Source: a virus | Direction: 5' to 3' (one strand) | IMG/VR virus record: IMGVR_UViG_3300027541_000009 | Span: 186,001 to 250,000 of that record | Length of the DNA stretch: 64,000 nt | Shown here: positions 10,201 through 17,674 of the stretch, piece by piece | Layout: each line of letters opens with the position of its first letter | Numbering within the stretch: position 1 is the first letter of the stretch | Translations under genes and position numbers: made by a program | Notes under the pieces: generated by a model | Databases searched by the model: none | Seen by the model: the letters and a program-made list of their open reading frames with translations, nothing else | Told to the model about the DNA's origin: nothing

Positions 10201-10248
10201 CTGAATCTCATGTTTGTAAATAGCACCATTGGTTGGCGATTATTCTAA
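4240..10248 (+). CDS. Giant virion adhesin / tail structural protein (2002 aa)
   Basis: Starts MGLSRLDNFLKSVRGTIIYV. Residues ~15-50 (YVDPNS...NSLTRPFKTIQRAL) form the opening strand of a pectate-lyase-like right-handed beta helix, as in phage fibres and tailspikes. The rest is beta-rich with many IGISTI, VVGIAT-type strands and no enzymatic signature that I can confirm. The C-terminal ~300 residues carry repeats shared with the next fibre genes (NGPVVFNEKITSNSS, GDVHYNAIP). Proteins with this N-terminus and length occur in cyanomyoviruses as virion structural proteins. Expressed from the late promoter at 4201. A host-recognition role is inferred. Confidence 0.8.
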   Translation: MGLSRLDNFLKSVRGTIIYVDPNSLDSTDSVENQGNSLTRPFKTIQRALIESARFSYQRGLNNDRFGKTTILLYPGDHLVDNRPGYIPDGENNYRLRNGLTSNDFPPFDSTTSFDLTDRNNSLYKLNSVYGGVIIPRGTSIVGMDLRKTKIRPLYVPNPTNDNIERTAIFRVTGGCYFWQFTVFDADPNGICYTDYTDNLFVPNFSHHKLTVFEYADGVNGVRIQDAFYPSALEYDRTDLDMYYEKIGLAYGASSGRAIEPDYPSASLDIEPKIDEYRIVGSTGLSVGISSIKAGNGITPTNKITVTTVDNVPGLEPDTPIKINGIEVPGYNGQYVISEKLNDTTFVYRVQNAPQVALPSPTGSTLALASDTVNSASPYIFNCSLRSVYGMCGLLADGDKASGFKSMVVAQFTGIGLQKDDNAFVVYNSDTGLYEDNTITGNENISSNSKALFKPAYKNYHIKCVNDAFIQNVSVFAIGYAEHFSVDTGGDQSITNSNSNFGAKSLVSSGFRRNAFPQDDFGYISHIIPPKDVSPTEYAIEFDSIDVQKVVGVTTTNERLYLYGQTDPDVLPETIKEGYRVGAKENDYLNLTLSVNETVKEYRSRIVMQNSQTSSEKSFYVGRSIVGINSIDTSSIISFPTAHNFENGETVRILSRNGHLPDGLIPNNIYYAITNANPLSGLTTNTTLKLAKNLNDAINGNQITINSNGGILRIVSRVSDKNPGDIGHPVQYDNIQQQWYIKVATASSENTINSIIKTLGVSALGNATPRTYITRKKDNRILSDRIYRLRYVIPAQTGRLYARPPSDGFVIQESNASIGSTTGEIQTYFGTGTLSNINQQRNFKFIADANWSGNVANILTELPHNLSVGSQVELVNIKSEYNPIGVSQTGFNRVFTVSGISSSRQFSVGLNTNPGEYLNDTTERDIDLPYFKRKKYTSVYYIQQNKEVQKYIPEKQDGIYYLTILNSSNAPTVTPFTEEKYSQSIKDLYPQLNRDNPESDPDAANSFATPSLIGQVVVDDVQNSITKETINDFLKDNDVGVGITDIKSSSQTNHDFYTSIEHGLNRVTKVSIANTGAKYVPGTYYNAKLVGFVGSAAGQDATAKVVIDSYGSLSQVQIMHGGSAYGIGNTLAVVGIATTTGHTHGVVTVSKIYNNVGDVVRVSGISSVSYLEYNDLYRITDVKVGAAKSFVAVSANPVPNRSSTGVGRTFSENSFVYLTGRSIGISTIRYTHTTGIATIVTLENHGFSIDNTVRLSGNQLPIHNGRFSIINNVGLTSFVVNVGIATTAQNSTSFGHVYPEGVTSNYGDISPDNENISGRVNYNYAGITTTLLFGITDATTDNVTIRGIDNLDIKIGDYLQIDGEVVRVKTTVPSTIVSGDPIFVFRGALGTKAVSHKINSTVRRISVNPVELRRNSIIRASGHTFEYVGFGPGNYSTAFPDKQDRQTSTEEELLAQSTRREGGVNFYTGMNDKGISYAGNKKLSTVTGQEEVFDTPILTVTGEDIGNEPSLNVLTAIEGTFNRSIRVEGGANGRAISEFNGPVVFNEKITSNSSKGIEVVSLFLQGDAAVSRKHTVGISTPALAGNPGDVHYNAIPSTGDYIGWVYTNNNRWEKFGRIFPYSENAVGLSANGNFVGVASNIDIRGSGPIKINGSFGSAIGIATITVSSDNIAIGLANSTSYVGLTTQIKFVGTNLRVDTQYNTTTGISTVNIIGLGETSIYRANQFIKLNATPTNFLKANGADAPLSYSEVTTALGFVPTNSSSLTGAYPLGNSAVVDSIDQAINGGPFNGSRTDFSMKINGTNYIPSGNAANLIVSIGGVIQKPGTDYTVLQTAGDNTNTIRFLTPPQAGKSHFIVALGAQGALLSDNSWKNKGELVVGSANNSAIIVGPGPEGTMLTIDSTVGAGITWKNLYSTTSTTANKVLVNKEFCSVTQNNTTITLPTNPVAGWFVTINNTGNFQNITIARNGSLLMGLAEDMIMDVGYVSLNLMFVNSTIGWRLF

Positions 10249-10251
10249 ATT

Positions 10252-10259
10252 AGGAGGTT
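10252..10259 (+). promoter_or_regulatory. Strong Shine-Dalgarno sequence
   Basis: TAGGAGGT centred ~10 nt before the ATG at 10266. Near-perfect complement to 16S rRNA, unusual in this genome where most genes lack a clear site; fixes the start of the 68-aa fibre protein. Confidence 0.75.
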
Positions 10260-10265
10260 ACTAAA

Positions 10266-10472
10266 ATGTCTCAAACACAAGTAGATTTAATTTTAGATGG
10301 AGCAGTGGGGACTGCAGATATTGCCAATTCTGCAGTCACAACTGCAAAAATTGCTGACGGGAATGTTACGGCAGCAAAAATTGCTGCCGCAACTATCACA
10401 AAAGATAAACTTGCTGCTGATGTTTCTTTTAAGACTCCATTTACAACAAATGGATTTTCTAATCCTATTTGA
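10266..10472 (+). CDS. Short fibre-repeat protein (68 aa)
   Basis: MSQTQVDLILDGAVGTADIA, then repeats of the type NSAVTTAKIADGNVTAAKIA, typical of the shaft of phage tail fibres and usually followed by a long tip domain. Here the protein ends after SFKTPFTTNGFSNPI, so it is either a truncated fibre or a partner of the minus-strand gene that abuts its stop codon. Confidence 0.7.
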   Translation: MSQTQVDLILDGAVGTADIANSAVTTAKIADGNVTAAKIAAATITKDKLAADVSFKTPFTTNGFSNPI

Positions 10473-10736
10473 TTAGGTTCCGTCTTCTTTGATTACAATA
10501 ATATTGTAAGCACCGCATGTTGCACTAAATGATTGATTTGCGGAGAGAACAATTTCATTAGGAAAAACAAGAGGCTCACGACCTTTTGCTATACTTGTTG
10601 AACCTCCAGTAAGGGATATTCCACCCCAATTCATCAAAGTACAATTTGCCATGAAGTTTATCACTAATCTTACATTTTGACCGGTGCTATTGGTATATGT
10701 TGCATTAGTACTTCCACTTAAAACTTGAGAAGCCAT
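10473..10736 (-). CDS. Minus-strand virion-type small protein (87 aa)
   Basis: Reads MASQVLSGSTNATYTNSTGQ... to NIIVIKEDGT, a single beta-sandwich-like protein rich in N, T, S and G, like the head domains of phage fibres. It is the only minus-strand gene in the fibre block, its stop codon touches the stop of the 68-aa fibre-repeat gene, and it has its own TATAAATA on the minus strand (10768-10761). Likely a separately expressed tip, decoration or chaperone protein; possibly a relic of an invertible fibre tip, although I see no recombinase or inverted crossover sites. Confidence 0.6.
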   Translation of the reverse strand: MASQVLSGSTNATYTNSTGQNVRLVINFMANCTLMNWGGISLTGGSTSIAKGREPLVFPNEIVLSANQSFSATCGAYNIIVIKEDGT

Positions 10737-10760
10737 ATTAATTCTGAAATACTTTTATAA

Positions 10761-10772
10761 TATTTATAAATA
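10761..10772. promoter_or_regulatory. Palindromic bidirectional late promoter
   Basis: TATTTATAAATA is a perfect 12-bp palindrome and contains TATAAATA on both strands. To the right it serves the 973-aa fibre gene (ATG 10799), to the left the minus-strand gene (start at 10736). Confidence 0.65.
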
Positions 10773-10798
10773 AGTAAAAAGGTAGGCGCTCTCCTCCA

Positions 10799-13720
10799 AT
10801 GGGAATAAATAAGAATTTTGTTGTCAAAAACGGTTTAGAAGTAAACAATAATCTTATCTTTGCCGACGCTACAAACGATAAAGTTGGTATTGGTACTACC
10901 GTAACAAGAGCAACTTTAGATGTTCGTGGTGGTATTGCCGCAACTCATATAAATTTAACCGGAATTGCAACTTTCCAAACTCTTGTACTTGAAGGACCAG
11001 TAGCTGCAGGAAGTCTAACAAGTTTAGGATCAACTGGACAGTATCTAAGAACAACTTATAGTGGAGTTGAGTGGTCAAGTTTTCCTAATTTTAGAACGGT
11101 ACAAACTTATACTGCTTTTGATGGACAATTTGAGTTTCCATTTACTCATACACCAAATGAACTTGATGTTTTTGTCAATGGTGTAAAATTATCAAGTTCA
11201 GAATACTATGATAGCAGTGTCGATGTAACTTTAGTTTCTTCAACAAATCAGGGTGATATTGTAGAACTTGTTGGTTATGGTGTGCTCGGCGCATATACTG
11301 GCGGATCAACTATTAATGGTATTACAGTTCTTGATGAAGGAACACCTGTAGGTACAGTTGATTTAGTTACATCAATTAACTTTGTTGGCGGTGATGTAGT
11401 TGCTGCTGGCACGGGTGCAGGAGTTACAGTATTCATTACACCAACTGACATAAACTATATCGATGGTGATGCAAGAATCACTGGAATATTGACTGTAGGT
11501 TCTTCAAGTGTAACTATAAATGGTCCACAAAATAAAATTGATACTGGAACTATCACAACTGACGAATTAAATGTAACTGGACAACAATATTCAAGTTTAA
11601 ATTTTACAAAGACAGTAGATAATCCAGTTTCTATTGGATCAACAGAAATAATTTTAGACAGTAGTTCCGATATTATAGTTGGAGATAGAATTACTGTAGT
11701 TGGAGTGCTAACTTCAGCACCTGTTGTTGCAATAACTACAACTGCAGTTACTCCATATAATAGAACATTTTTAAATACTTCAACAGCAATTAACACTGGA
11801 ATAGGTTCAACAGCAATTGGTGTTGCAAGTACAATTGGAGTATCTGTTGGAAGTTCTATCAGTATCGTTGGTATTTTTACAGATGTTCCAGTTGTTGGAT
11901 TCTCAACAATTTTAGTTCAAAGTGGTTATGTTAATGCGGTTTTAATCAGTCCCGGATTTGCAAAAACCACTGTAATCCCGATTAATTCTCCAGTAGGATT
12001 CTCAAGTAGAGTTACTCAAAAAGATGTAGTTCAAATTGGAGCATCCAGCACAATATCAACCGGAATTAGTTCTGCAAGTTCTGTATTGGTACAAAGATTT
12101 GTAAATTCTTCCGGTCTTTCTGTAGGAAATGTATCAATATCTGCGGGTATTGTTACTGCATCATCTGGTATTATAACATACTATGGTGATGGACAATATT
12201 TACTTGGCGTAAGTGTTGGTAGCACCCAATATTGGAATAAAACATCAGTTGGAATTCATACATTATCTAATGTCGGCATAGGAACAACGGCAAAATCAGC
12301 ATATTCTTTAGATGTAAATTCTGATATTAACTTTGGTGGTTCATTATATCAAAATGGCAGTCTTTTTGTCGCTTCGCGTTGGACTACTGGAGCAGGAACA
12401 ACAATTTACCGACAAAGTAGAGTTGGTATAGGTACAACAAAAGCAGATACTGACTTGCATGTACAAGGAGATCTTAAAGTAACGGGAAATATCTTAGATA
12501 AAGATGGAAATTTTGGTTCTTTGGGTTATGTCTTAGGAAGTGATGGTTCTAATGTTTCTTGGATTAATAGTTCAACATTAGGAATCCAAGGTGCTCAAGG
12601 AATTCAGGGACTTGATGGTATTCAAGGTCTCATGGGAATTCAGGGAAATGAAGGTTATGTTGGTCAAGATGGTTCCCAAGGTTCTCAAGGTGTTCAAGGA
12701 ATTCAAGGTAGATCAAATCAAGGTGTTCAAGGTCTTCAAGGTTCTAATGGAACACAAGGCACTCAAGGCACCAGTGTTCAAGGAAGAGAGGGAGCCTTTG
12801 CTGGTCAGGGAGCGCAAGGAACTGAAGGTTCACAAGGAACTCTAGGTCCTCTCGGCAATACAGGTCCACAAGGTGTTCAAGGTACTCAGGGACTTGCTGG
12901 ACAAGATGGTGTATTATTGAATGTTGGGTCTTCTGGTTCATTTAATGTTGTTCTAACATCATCCTCCGCAGGAGTTACTACTCAAATTTCAAGTTCAGAT
13001 TCGTCAAAACCATTTGTTTTTGACACATCTATTCCCGGTGTTGGAATTGGAACAACAACAATCAGTAGCAATTTGCATATTGGTGCTGGTAGAACAACTC
13101 CTAATGGAGCTCCAATCAAAGTTAATGCAGGATCTTTATTAACAACGCCAGAATCAAATGCAATTGAATATGATGGAGTGAATCTATTCGTAACACAAAA
13201 TGATATTACAAATGGAACTAAGAGAGCATTTATTGACTCAACGCAATTTTATAGATTAAATGCAAACGGTAGTGATATTAGTGCAACAACGGCAGAAACC
13301 TCAGTTTCTTGGTTTGGAAACAATGTAGGAGTTTCACTTCTCTCTGGACATTATTATGAAATTGACTATAATCTCTTCTTCACGAAAACGACAGCAGGAA
13401 CTTGCACATTGCTCTTCAGTTCTTCTTCCGGGTCTGGATTTGCATCATTAACTGCAACTGGTAATGTTACTGGTAATATTGACATTGTTGGTGGAAGAGT
13501 ACTTGCAGGAACTGGTCAAACAGTCACAATGTCTCCATCAGCATCTATTATTAATGGTGCAGGAGGATTGATTCAGGTTAAAGGACTTGCTATACCATCT
13601 GCAGACTGCAGAGTGACTTTAAAAGCATTTGTCAGTGCTGGTACAATTACGCCGCTTAAGGATAGTTATCTAAAAATTAGGTGCTTAGGAAATTCAGACT
13701 CAATTGGAAATATTGCTTAA
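10799..13720 (+). CDS. Tail fibre with collagen-like region (973 aa)
   Basis: MGINKNFVVKNGLEVNNNLI is a typical cyanophage fibre N-terminus; NDKVGIGTT at ~28-37 and further V-G-I-G-T-T blocks recur. Residues ~594-703 are a collagen-like stretch of G-x-Q triplets (GIQGAQGIQGLDG and similar), expected to trimerise as a rod. After it comes a beta-sandwich tip of ~270 residues. Role: trimeric fibre or side fibre for host attachment. Expressed from the palindromic late promoter. Repetitive triplets invite length variation. Confidence 0.82.
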   Translation: MGINKNFVVKNGLEVNNNLIFADATNDKVGIGTTVTRATLDVRGGIAATHINLTGIATFQTLVLEGPVAAGSLTSLGSTGQYLRTTYSGVEWSSFPNFRTVQTYTAFDGQFEFPFTHTPNELDVFVNGVKLSSSEYYDSSVDVTLVSSTNQGDIVELVGYGVLGAYTGGSTINGITVLDEGTPVGTVDLVTSINFVGGDVVAAGTGAGVTVFITPTDINYIDGDARITGILTVGSSSVTINGPQNKIDTGTITTDELNVTGQQYSSLNFTKTVDNPVSIGSTEIILDSSSDIIVGDRITVVGVLTSAPVVAITTTAVTPYNRTFLNTSTAINTGIGSTAIGVASTIGVSVGSSISIVGIFTDVPVVGFSTILVQSGYVNAVLISPGFAKTTVIPINSPVGFSSRVTQKDVVQIGASSTISTGISSASSVLVQRFVNSSGLSVGNVSISAGIVTASSGIITYYGDGQYLLGVSVGSTQYWNKTSVGIHTLSNVGIGTTAKSAYSLDVNSDINFGGSLYQNGSLFVASRWTTGAGTTIYRQSRVGIGTTKADTDLHVQGDLKVTGNILDKDGNFGSLGYVLGSDGSNVSWINSSTLGIQGAQGIQGLDGIQGLMGIQGNEGYVGQDGSQGSQGVQGIQGRSNQGVQGLQGSNGTQGTQGTSVQGREGAFAGQGAQGTEGSQGTLGPLGNTGPQGVQGTQGLAGQDGVLLNVGSSGSFNVVLTSSSAGVTTQISSSDSSKPFVFDTSIPGVGIGTTTISSNLHIGAGRTTPNGAPIKVNAGSLLTTPESNAIEYDGVNLFVTQNDITNGTKRAFIDSTQFYRLNANGSDISATTAETSVSWFGNNVGVSLLSGHYYEIDYNLFFTKTTAGTCTLLFSSSSGSGFASLTATGNVTGNIDIVGGRVLAGTGQTVTMSPSASIINGAGGLIQVKGLAIPSADCRVTLKAFVSAGTITPLKDSYLKIRCLGNSDSIGNIA

Positions 13721-13735
13721 TTATTTCGCTCCAAT

Positions 13736-13743
13736 TCTAAATA
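13736..13743 (+). promoter_or_regulatory. Late-promoter-like TCTAAATA
   Basis: TCTAAATA between two fibre genes, 22 nt before the ATG at 13765, followed by an AGGAGAT ribosome-binding site. Confidence 0.45.
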
Positions 13744-13764
13744 AGACATAGGAGATCTACAAGA

Positions 13765-15018
13765 ATGGCATACAACAGAGAACTATCGCAGTTTGCATCT
13801 TATTTGGGTGTAAATGATGCGGCTAAAAGAATAGGAATATTAACAGATATAAATGTTTCTGGTGTTGTTACTGCCAATTATTATCATGGAGATGGTAGAT
13901 ATTTAACTAATATTGTCGCATCATTTGTTCCAACGGGTCCAGCAAAATCAATTCAATTGAATAATGGTGGATATCCTGCGGGTGCAAATAACTTTTTTTA
14001 TGATACAGGTACTGATAATGTTGGTATCGGAATTTCAACTCCAACATCAAAATTTCATGTAACTGACACTTCTCTTTTTACTGGAATTTCCACATTTACA
14101 AATACTACGCTTTTTAGAGGAAATCCAGTTATAATTGGATCTGCCACTTCAACTGGCACTCCATCACAATCACTTCAAGTAACTGGCAACGCATATATAT
14201 CATCAAGACTTGGAATTGCTCTTACAGTTACGCCAACAACTCAAGTTTCTATTGCCGGAACTTTAGGATTATCTGAAGTTGGTGGTACTGGGAATAGAAC
14301 TCTGATAACATCAACTACAGGTGGATTAATCATTAATCATAATGATTCTCAAGATATTATATTCCAGACTAACTCTACAAATAGATTTAGATGGAGACAC
14401 GCTTCAAGTGCTCTATTAATTGGCGCAGATACCCCAACTGGAACGGCAAACCAAAGACTTCAAGTTGCTGGCGGTGCATATTTTAACGGATCTTTGGGTA
14501 TTAATTTTGCTGCTCCAACATCAGCTCTTTATGTTGATGGCGATTCTTTCATATCCGGAGTCACAACATCAGCAAACTTTAATATAACAGGACAATACAG
14601 AGCAGGCAATGTACCAGTTATTGATTTCAACCGAAGATTATTAAATATCACAGCAGGTGCAATCGTTGGTATAAACTCTAATGGAATATATGTTGGTGCA
14701 GGTCTTACGACATTAGACTTTGTTGGAACTGGAGTAAGCGTTAGGGTCAATAACTCAACTTCACGAATTGAAGTTGCAATGAGAGATGAAGGTATTCTTG
14801 GATCATATGTTGAAGATGCAAAAGATATGTTTGGGCATCTACCTTTTGAAAAAAGAATATTAGCGAATGAAACAATCACAATTGGAAATCAAAATACAGG
14901 AGTCTCGTCAAGTTATGTTGTAGGAAATTTTGCAAAGTTAGTGATAGATTTTAACGGAACTTTAAACATTGATTCCAATAAGGTTGTAGTTATAAATCCA
15001 CTGGGATTAAATAAATAG
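13765..15018 (+). CDS. Virion fibre/structural protein (417 aa)
   Basis: MAYNRELSQFASYLGVNDAA followed by ILTDINVSGVVTANYYHGDG, the fibre-shaft type seen in the neighbours. Contains NVGIGISTP and two copies of an S-A-T-S-T-G-T-P-S-Q-S-L-Q-V-like block (~135 and ~225), an internal repeat. Ends with a beta-rich tip (YVEDAKDMFGHLPF...). AGGAGAT precedes the ATG. No enzyme motif. Confidence 0.78.
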   Translation: MAYNRELSQFASYLGVNDAAKRIGILTDINVSGVVTANYYHGDGRYLTNIVASFVPTGPAKSIQLNNGGYPAGANNFFYDTGTDNVGIGISTPTSKFHVTDTSLFTGISTFTNTTLFRGNPVIIGSATSTGTPSQSLQVTGNAYISSRLGIALTVTPTTQVSIAGTLGLSEVGGTGNRTLITSTTGGLIINHNDSQDIIFQTNSTNRFRWRHASSALLIGADTPTGTANQRLQVAGGAYFNGSLGINFAAPTSALYVDGDSFISGVTTSANFNITGQYRAGNVPVIDFNRRLLNITAGAIVGINSNGIYVGAGLTTLDFVGTGVSVRVNNSTSRIEVAMRDEGILGSYVEDAKDMFGHLPFEKRILANETITIGNQNTGVSSSYVVGNFAKLVIDFNGTLNIDSNKVVVINPLGLNK

Positions 15019-15020
15019 AC

Positions 15021-15028
15021 TATAAATA
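15021..15028 (+). promoter_or_regulatory. Late promoter TATAAATA
   Basis: Exact TATAAATA 22 nt upstream of the ATG at 15050. Confidence 0.7.
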
Positions 15029-15049
15029 ACTAAAAAACAAATTAGGGAT

Positions 15050-16312
15050 ATGTCTCAACTAAATGTTGATAATATTGCAAATAGATTAGGGACAGGTGGA
15101 CCTACTGTTCCTGCTTTGACATCTACGGGTAGCATTACTGTTCAAGGAAATCTGAATGTAACTGGAATTACAACTCTTTCTTCAGCCAATTTCCCCTCGG
15201 GATTTACCGTTTCTAGTGGTACTATTACTGCACCTACTTTTACATCAAATACTGCTTCAGGCACCGCGCCATTTACAGTTTCATCTACAACTAAAGTAAA
15301 CAATCTGAATGCAGATTTACTTGATGGATATGATAGTTCGATATTTTTTAATGCAGGAAATCTTAGTTCTGGTACAATACCAACTGCAAGATTAGCATCA
15401 GGTACTGCTAACTCAGGAACTTTCTTAAGAGGTGATCAAACTTGGCAACCAGTCACATCTGCCGATTATAACTCTCTTGAGCAGATTTTTGGCGGAACAA
15501 GAAAAAGTATTTCGGCAATCTATAGTATTAATGCAAGACAAAATACTCTGAATGGTTGGGCAACTAATGGTCCTGCTGTAGCTGCTGGTCCATTGGTCAG
15601 CGATCTTCGTGCATATGGTGCCAATGGACAGTCTGATGCCGAACAGTGGTCTTGGTTTGGTTTAGGATTTATCCCAAGAGTAAATGATAGTACTTATAAT
15701 TATGGAGATACTGGACAAAATTATCCTCTCACTAGACAGCAGATGAATGTGACTGGGAATAATATAGGTTCTCAAGCTCTATCAGGAGCATATCCAAACA
15801 GTACTTCTTACAACCCCGTAAGCATCTTAATGATGCCAATTCGTAATCATTCCAACATTTCTAAGACAATTACAATTTATGGAATGCATTCATCATATTG
15901 GTCATCTGGACATGATGGAAGTTCTTTGTGGGTATATTCTCCGGGACAAAACGGAACTTATAGTGGAGTAACATCTGGTACTTGGACAAATCTTGGGCAA
16001 AGAACTGGTAATAGTAGTTACGGACTTACTTGGTCGGCAAACATTACAATTCCAGCACAAACAACTTATGTTGTCATGCAAGTTGCAACATCATACTATT
16101 GGACAAATACTGGTGGTATTTTTTGGATGTATGACCAAAATAAATTCTATAATTTATCATCTACTTTTTCTGATCCATATATTCAAGTTGATAGTAGAAT
16201 GATTAATACTATGAAATTTGCTGATTGGTATAGATACGGTCTAACTTCAACTAATCAGTATCAATTCTACAAAGTTTATAATGCATGTGCAGACATGTAT
16301 GGTAATAGATAA
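15050..16312 (+). CDS. Tail fibre protein (420 aa)
   Basis: MSQLNVDNIANRLGTGGPTV start; LNADLLDGYDSSIFF (~85-100) and GTANSGTFLRGDQTW (~120-135) are hallmark blocks of phage tail-fibre shafts ('LLDGxxxxxF', 'FLRGDGTW'). The C-terminal ~270 residues, rich in W, Y, N and S, form a likely receptor-binding tip. Own late promoter at 15021. The next gene encodes a likely assembly factor. Confidence 0.82.
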   Translation: MSQLNVDNIANRLGTGGPTVPALTSTGSITVQGNLNVTGITTLSSANFPSGFTVSSGTITAPTFTSNTASGTAPFTVSSTTKVNNLNADLLDGYDSSIFFNAGNLSSGTIPTARLASGTANSGTFLRGDQTWQPVTSADYNSLEQIFGGTRKSISAIYSINARQNTLNGWATNGPAVAAGPLVSDLRAYGANGQSDAEQWSWFGLGFIPRVNDSTYNYGDTGQNYPLTRQQMNVTGNNIGSQALSGAYPNSTSYNPVSILMMPIRNHSNISKTITIYGMHSSYWSSGHDGSSLWVYSPGQNGTYSGVTSGTWTNLGQRTGNSSYGLTWSANITIPAQTTYVVMQVATSYYWTNTGGIFWMYDQNKFYNLSSTFSDPYIQVDSRMINTMKFADWYRYGLTSTNQYQFYKVYNACADMYGNR

Positions 16313-16330
16313 TATAAAAGGAGTACTCTA

Positions 16331-16798
16331 ATGGCATACGTACAATTTAACGAACAAAATATTAGTACAGTTCAAGTATCATCTGAACAAGAAGGTGATG
16401 GTTGGTATTTAATTCCAACTGAACATGAAGGTCATAGTTTTTATAAACTTGTTGATGGGGAAGTAGTTCCATTCTCCGAAACTGAGGTTGAACAATTTAA
16501 TCGCAACACATTTAAGAAAAGTTATCAAACAGAATTAAAAACTAAAGTTTCTTTAGTTTTAACTGAAACTGATTGGTTAGTTCAAAGACATTCTGAACAA
16601 TCTAGTTCTAATGGAGAAACATCTTTATCCGATGCGGAATATTCAAGTTTAGTTGAATATAGATCAAATCTTCGTTTTCTTTCTAACGAAGATTTATATC
16701 CTGAAGAATATGTCTTTCCAGAATTTCCTCTGAAAAACAGATATTCGTTCAGTTCAATAAGTGATTTAGAATCTTTACTAAATTTAATTCCAAATTGA
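16331..16798 (+). CDS. Tail-fibre assembly chaperone-like protein (155 aa)
   Basis: AGGAG at 16320-16324 precedes the ATG. The C-terminal half contains LTETDWLVQRHSEQ... LSDAEYSSLVEYRSNLR, matching the phage tail-assembly chaperone pattern (L-T-x-T-D-W-x-V-x-R ... Y-R-x-x-L-R). Such proteins help fold or trimerise the tip of the adjacent tail fibre and are encoded directly downstream of it, as here. The N-terminal half (GWYLIPTEHEGHSFYKLVDG) is typical of the adaptor part. Confidence 0.75.
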   Translation: MAYVQFNEQNISTVQVSSEQEGDGWYLIPTEHEGHSFYKLVDGEVVPFSETEVEQFNRNTFKKSYQTELKTKVSLVLTETDWLVQRHSEQSSSNGETSLSDAEYSSLVEYRSNLRFLSNEDLYPEEYVFPEFPLKNRYSFSSISDLESLLNLIPN

Positions 16799-16817
16799 AC
16801 TTGAGGTAGACACTCAT

Positions 16818-16864
16818 AAAACTGTCCACTGACCTCCCAAAACCGACTTGGGAGGTTTTATAAT
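16818..16864 (+). promoter_or_regulatory. Composite junction A: AAACTG box, terminator hairpin and -10 box
   Basis: AAAACTGTCCAC at 16818-16828, hairpin ACCTCCCAA/TTGGGAGGT (16832-16856, 7-nt loop) with a short T run, then TATAAT at 16859-16864. No good -35 hexamer is present, so the upstream box may replace it. Terminates the fibre block and starts the envelope group; ATG of the next peptide is at 16888. Confidence 0.65.
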
Positions 16865-16887
16865 GTCTAAAGACACCTGAGAAACGA

Positions 16888-16992
16888 ATGAGGTACTCAA
16901 ATCTGAACCGACTGATTTTTGTCGGCAGTTTTGTATGGGTTGCTCATTGGGCAACCAAAGTAACCGAAGCAGTGTTTAATGCACTATTCTGA
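16888..16992 (+). CDS. 34-residue membrane peptide
   Basis: ATG 16888 to TGA 16992: MRYSNLNRLIFVGSFVWVAH then WATKVTEAVFNALF. The centre is hydrophobic and long enough for one membrane helix. Predicted leader from the -10 at 16859 is ~17 nt, and its TGA overlaps the ATG of the metallopeptidase gene. Small but well placed. Confidence 0.55.
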   Translation: MRYSNLNRLIFVGSFVWVAHWATKVTEAVFNALF

Positions 16993-17417
16993 TGCTTACA
17001 TTATACACCAGTGGATACAACTATAGCAAGCGTCGTTGCAATCAAGTTGTAGATTGGTTCATTTCCAAACACCTTCCAAGATATAAACTTGAAATCATTG
17101 TCAATCATCGTGGAATGTTACGCGATGGAGTTTATGGTTGGGTAGGAGTAATTGGTTGTAATTGGAGACCAAGATGCTTTGAGATTGAACTACACAATCA
17201 TATGGACCCTGACCATTACACCAGAACCCTTCTACACGAACTCTGGCATGTTTATCAGCATGTTATGGGTGCTCTGAAGGATAAGCACGGAAAGAGGTAC
17301 TGGAGGGGCATAGACCACTCTGAGACGGACTATGAAGACCAACCATGGGAACAACAAGCATTTCAAATGGAAGAAGTGCTTTTCAATGAATACTTAGACT
17401 ACTTGACACAACACTGA
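16992..17417 (+). CDS. SprT-like zinc metallopeptidase (141 aa)
   Basis: LLHELWHVYQH (residues 80-90) contains the HExxH zinc site (H82, E83, H86); a downstream acidic residue in PWEQQAF (~E120) is the probable third ligand. Size and spacing fit SprT-like domains, which cleave DNA-protein crosslinks or act as stand-alone peptidases. Phage SprT-like proteins have no assigned substrate. Starts by TGATG overlap with the membrane peptide. The following genes encode exported proteins, so envelope or DNA-repair roles are both possible. Confidence 0.7.
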   Translation: MLTLYTSGYNYSKRRCNQVVDWFISKHLPRYKLEIIVNHRGMLRDGVYGWVGVIGCNWRPRCFEIELHNHMDPDHYTRTLLHELWHVYQHVMGALKDKHGKRYWRGIDHSETDYEDQPWEQQAFQMEEVLFNEYLDYLTQH

Positions 17418-17431
17418 AAACTCTGTACAAT
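17403..17431 (+). promoter_or_regulatory. Sigma70-type promoter in the 3' end of the peptidase gene
   Basis: TTGACA at 17403-17408 inside the coding sequence, 17-nt spacer, TACAAT at 17426-17431. Predicted start ~17438 leads to a GGAGG site and the ATG at 17456. Confidence 0.7.
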
Positions 17432-17455
17432 GACCTTTGTGGAGGTTGAAAAACT

Positions 17456-17674
17456 ATGATCACTATGAAAGCTCCTAAGACCAAGAAGAAATTTGTAAGT
17501 GTAACACCGCTAAGTTCCAAGGCAAAGAATCGCTTTGTGAATATCATGCAATCACTTCATACAATGGAAGTGGAACAAGAAACTGATAACATGTTATTTT
17601 TGGTTTCTATCAATCGACAATACTGCACTTGGATTCCCAAGTCTGGTAATGAACATTGGAAAATTGAGAAATGA
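17456..17674 (+). CDS. Basic small protein (72 aa)
   Basis: GGAGG at 17441-17445 precedes ATG 17456; ATG 17465 (MKAPKTKKKF) is an alternative start with the same frame. Lys-rich N-terminus, then a beta-rich body (NMLFLVSINRQYCTWIPKSG). ATGA overlap with the RlpA-like gene. Function unknown. Confidence 0.6.
   Translation: MITMKAPKTKKKFVSVTPLSSKAKNRFVNIMQSLHTMEVEQETDNMLFLVSINRQYCTWIPKSGNEHWKIEK

Noticed and set aside
10473-10736. Invertible DNA segment with recombinase
   Set aside because: No invertase gene or matching inverted crossover sites seen; kept only as a minus-strand gene.
12591-12941. Alternative-frame proteins in the collagen-like region
   Set aside because: Created by the repetitive GGT-CAA-type triplets; the main frame continues through with recognisable fibre domains.
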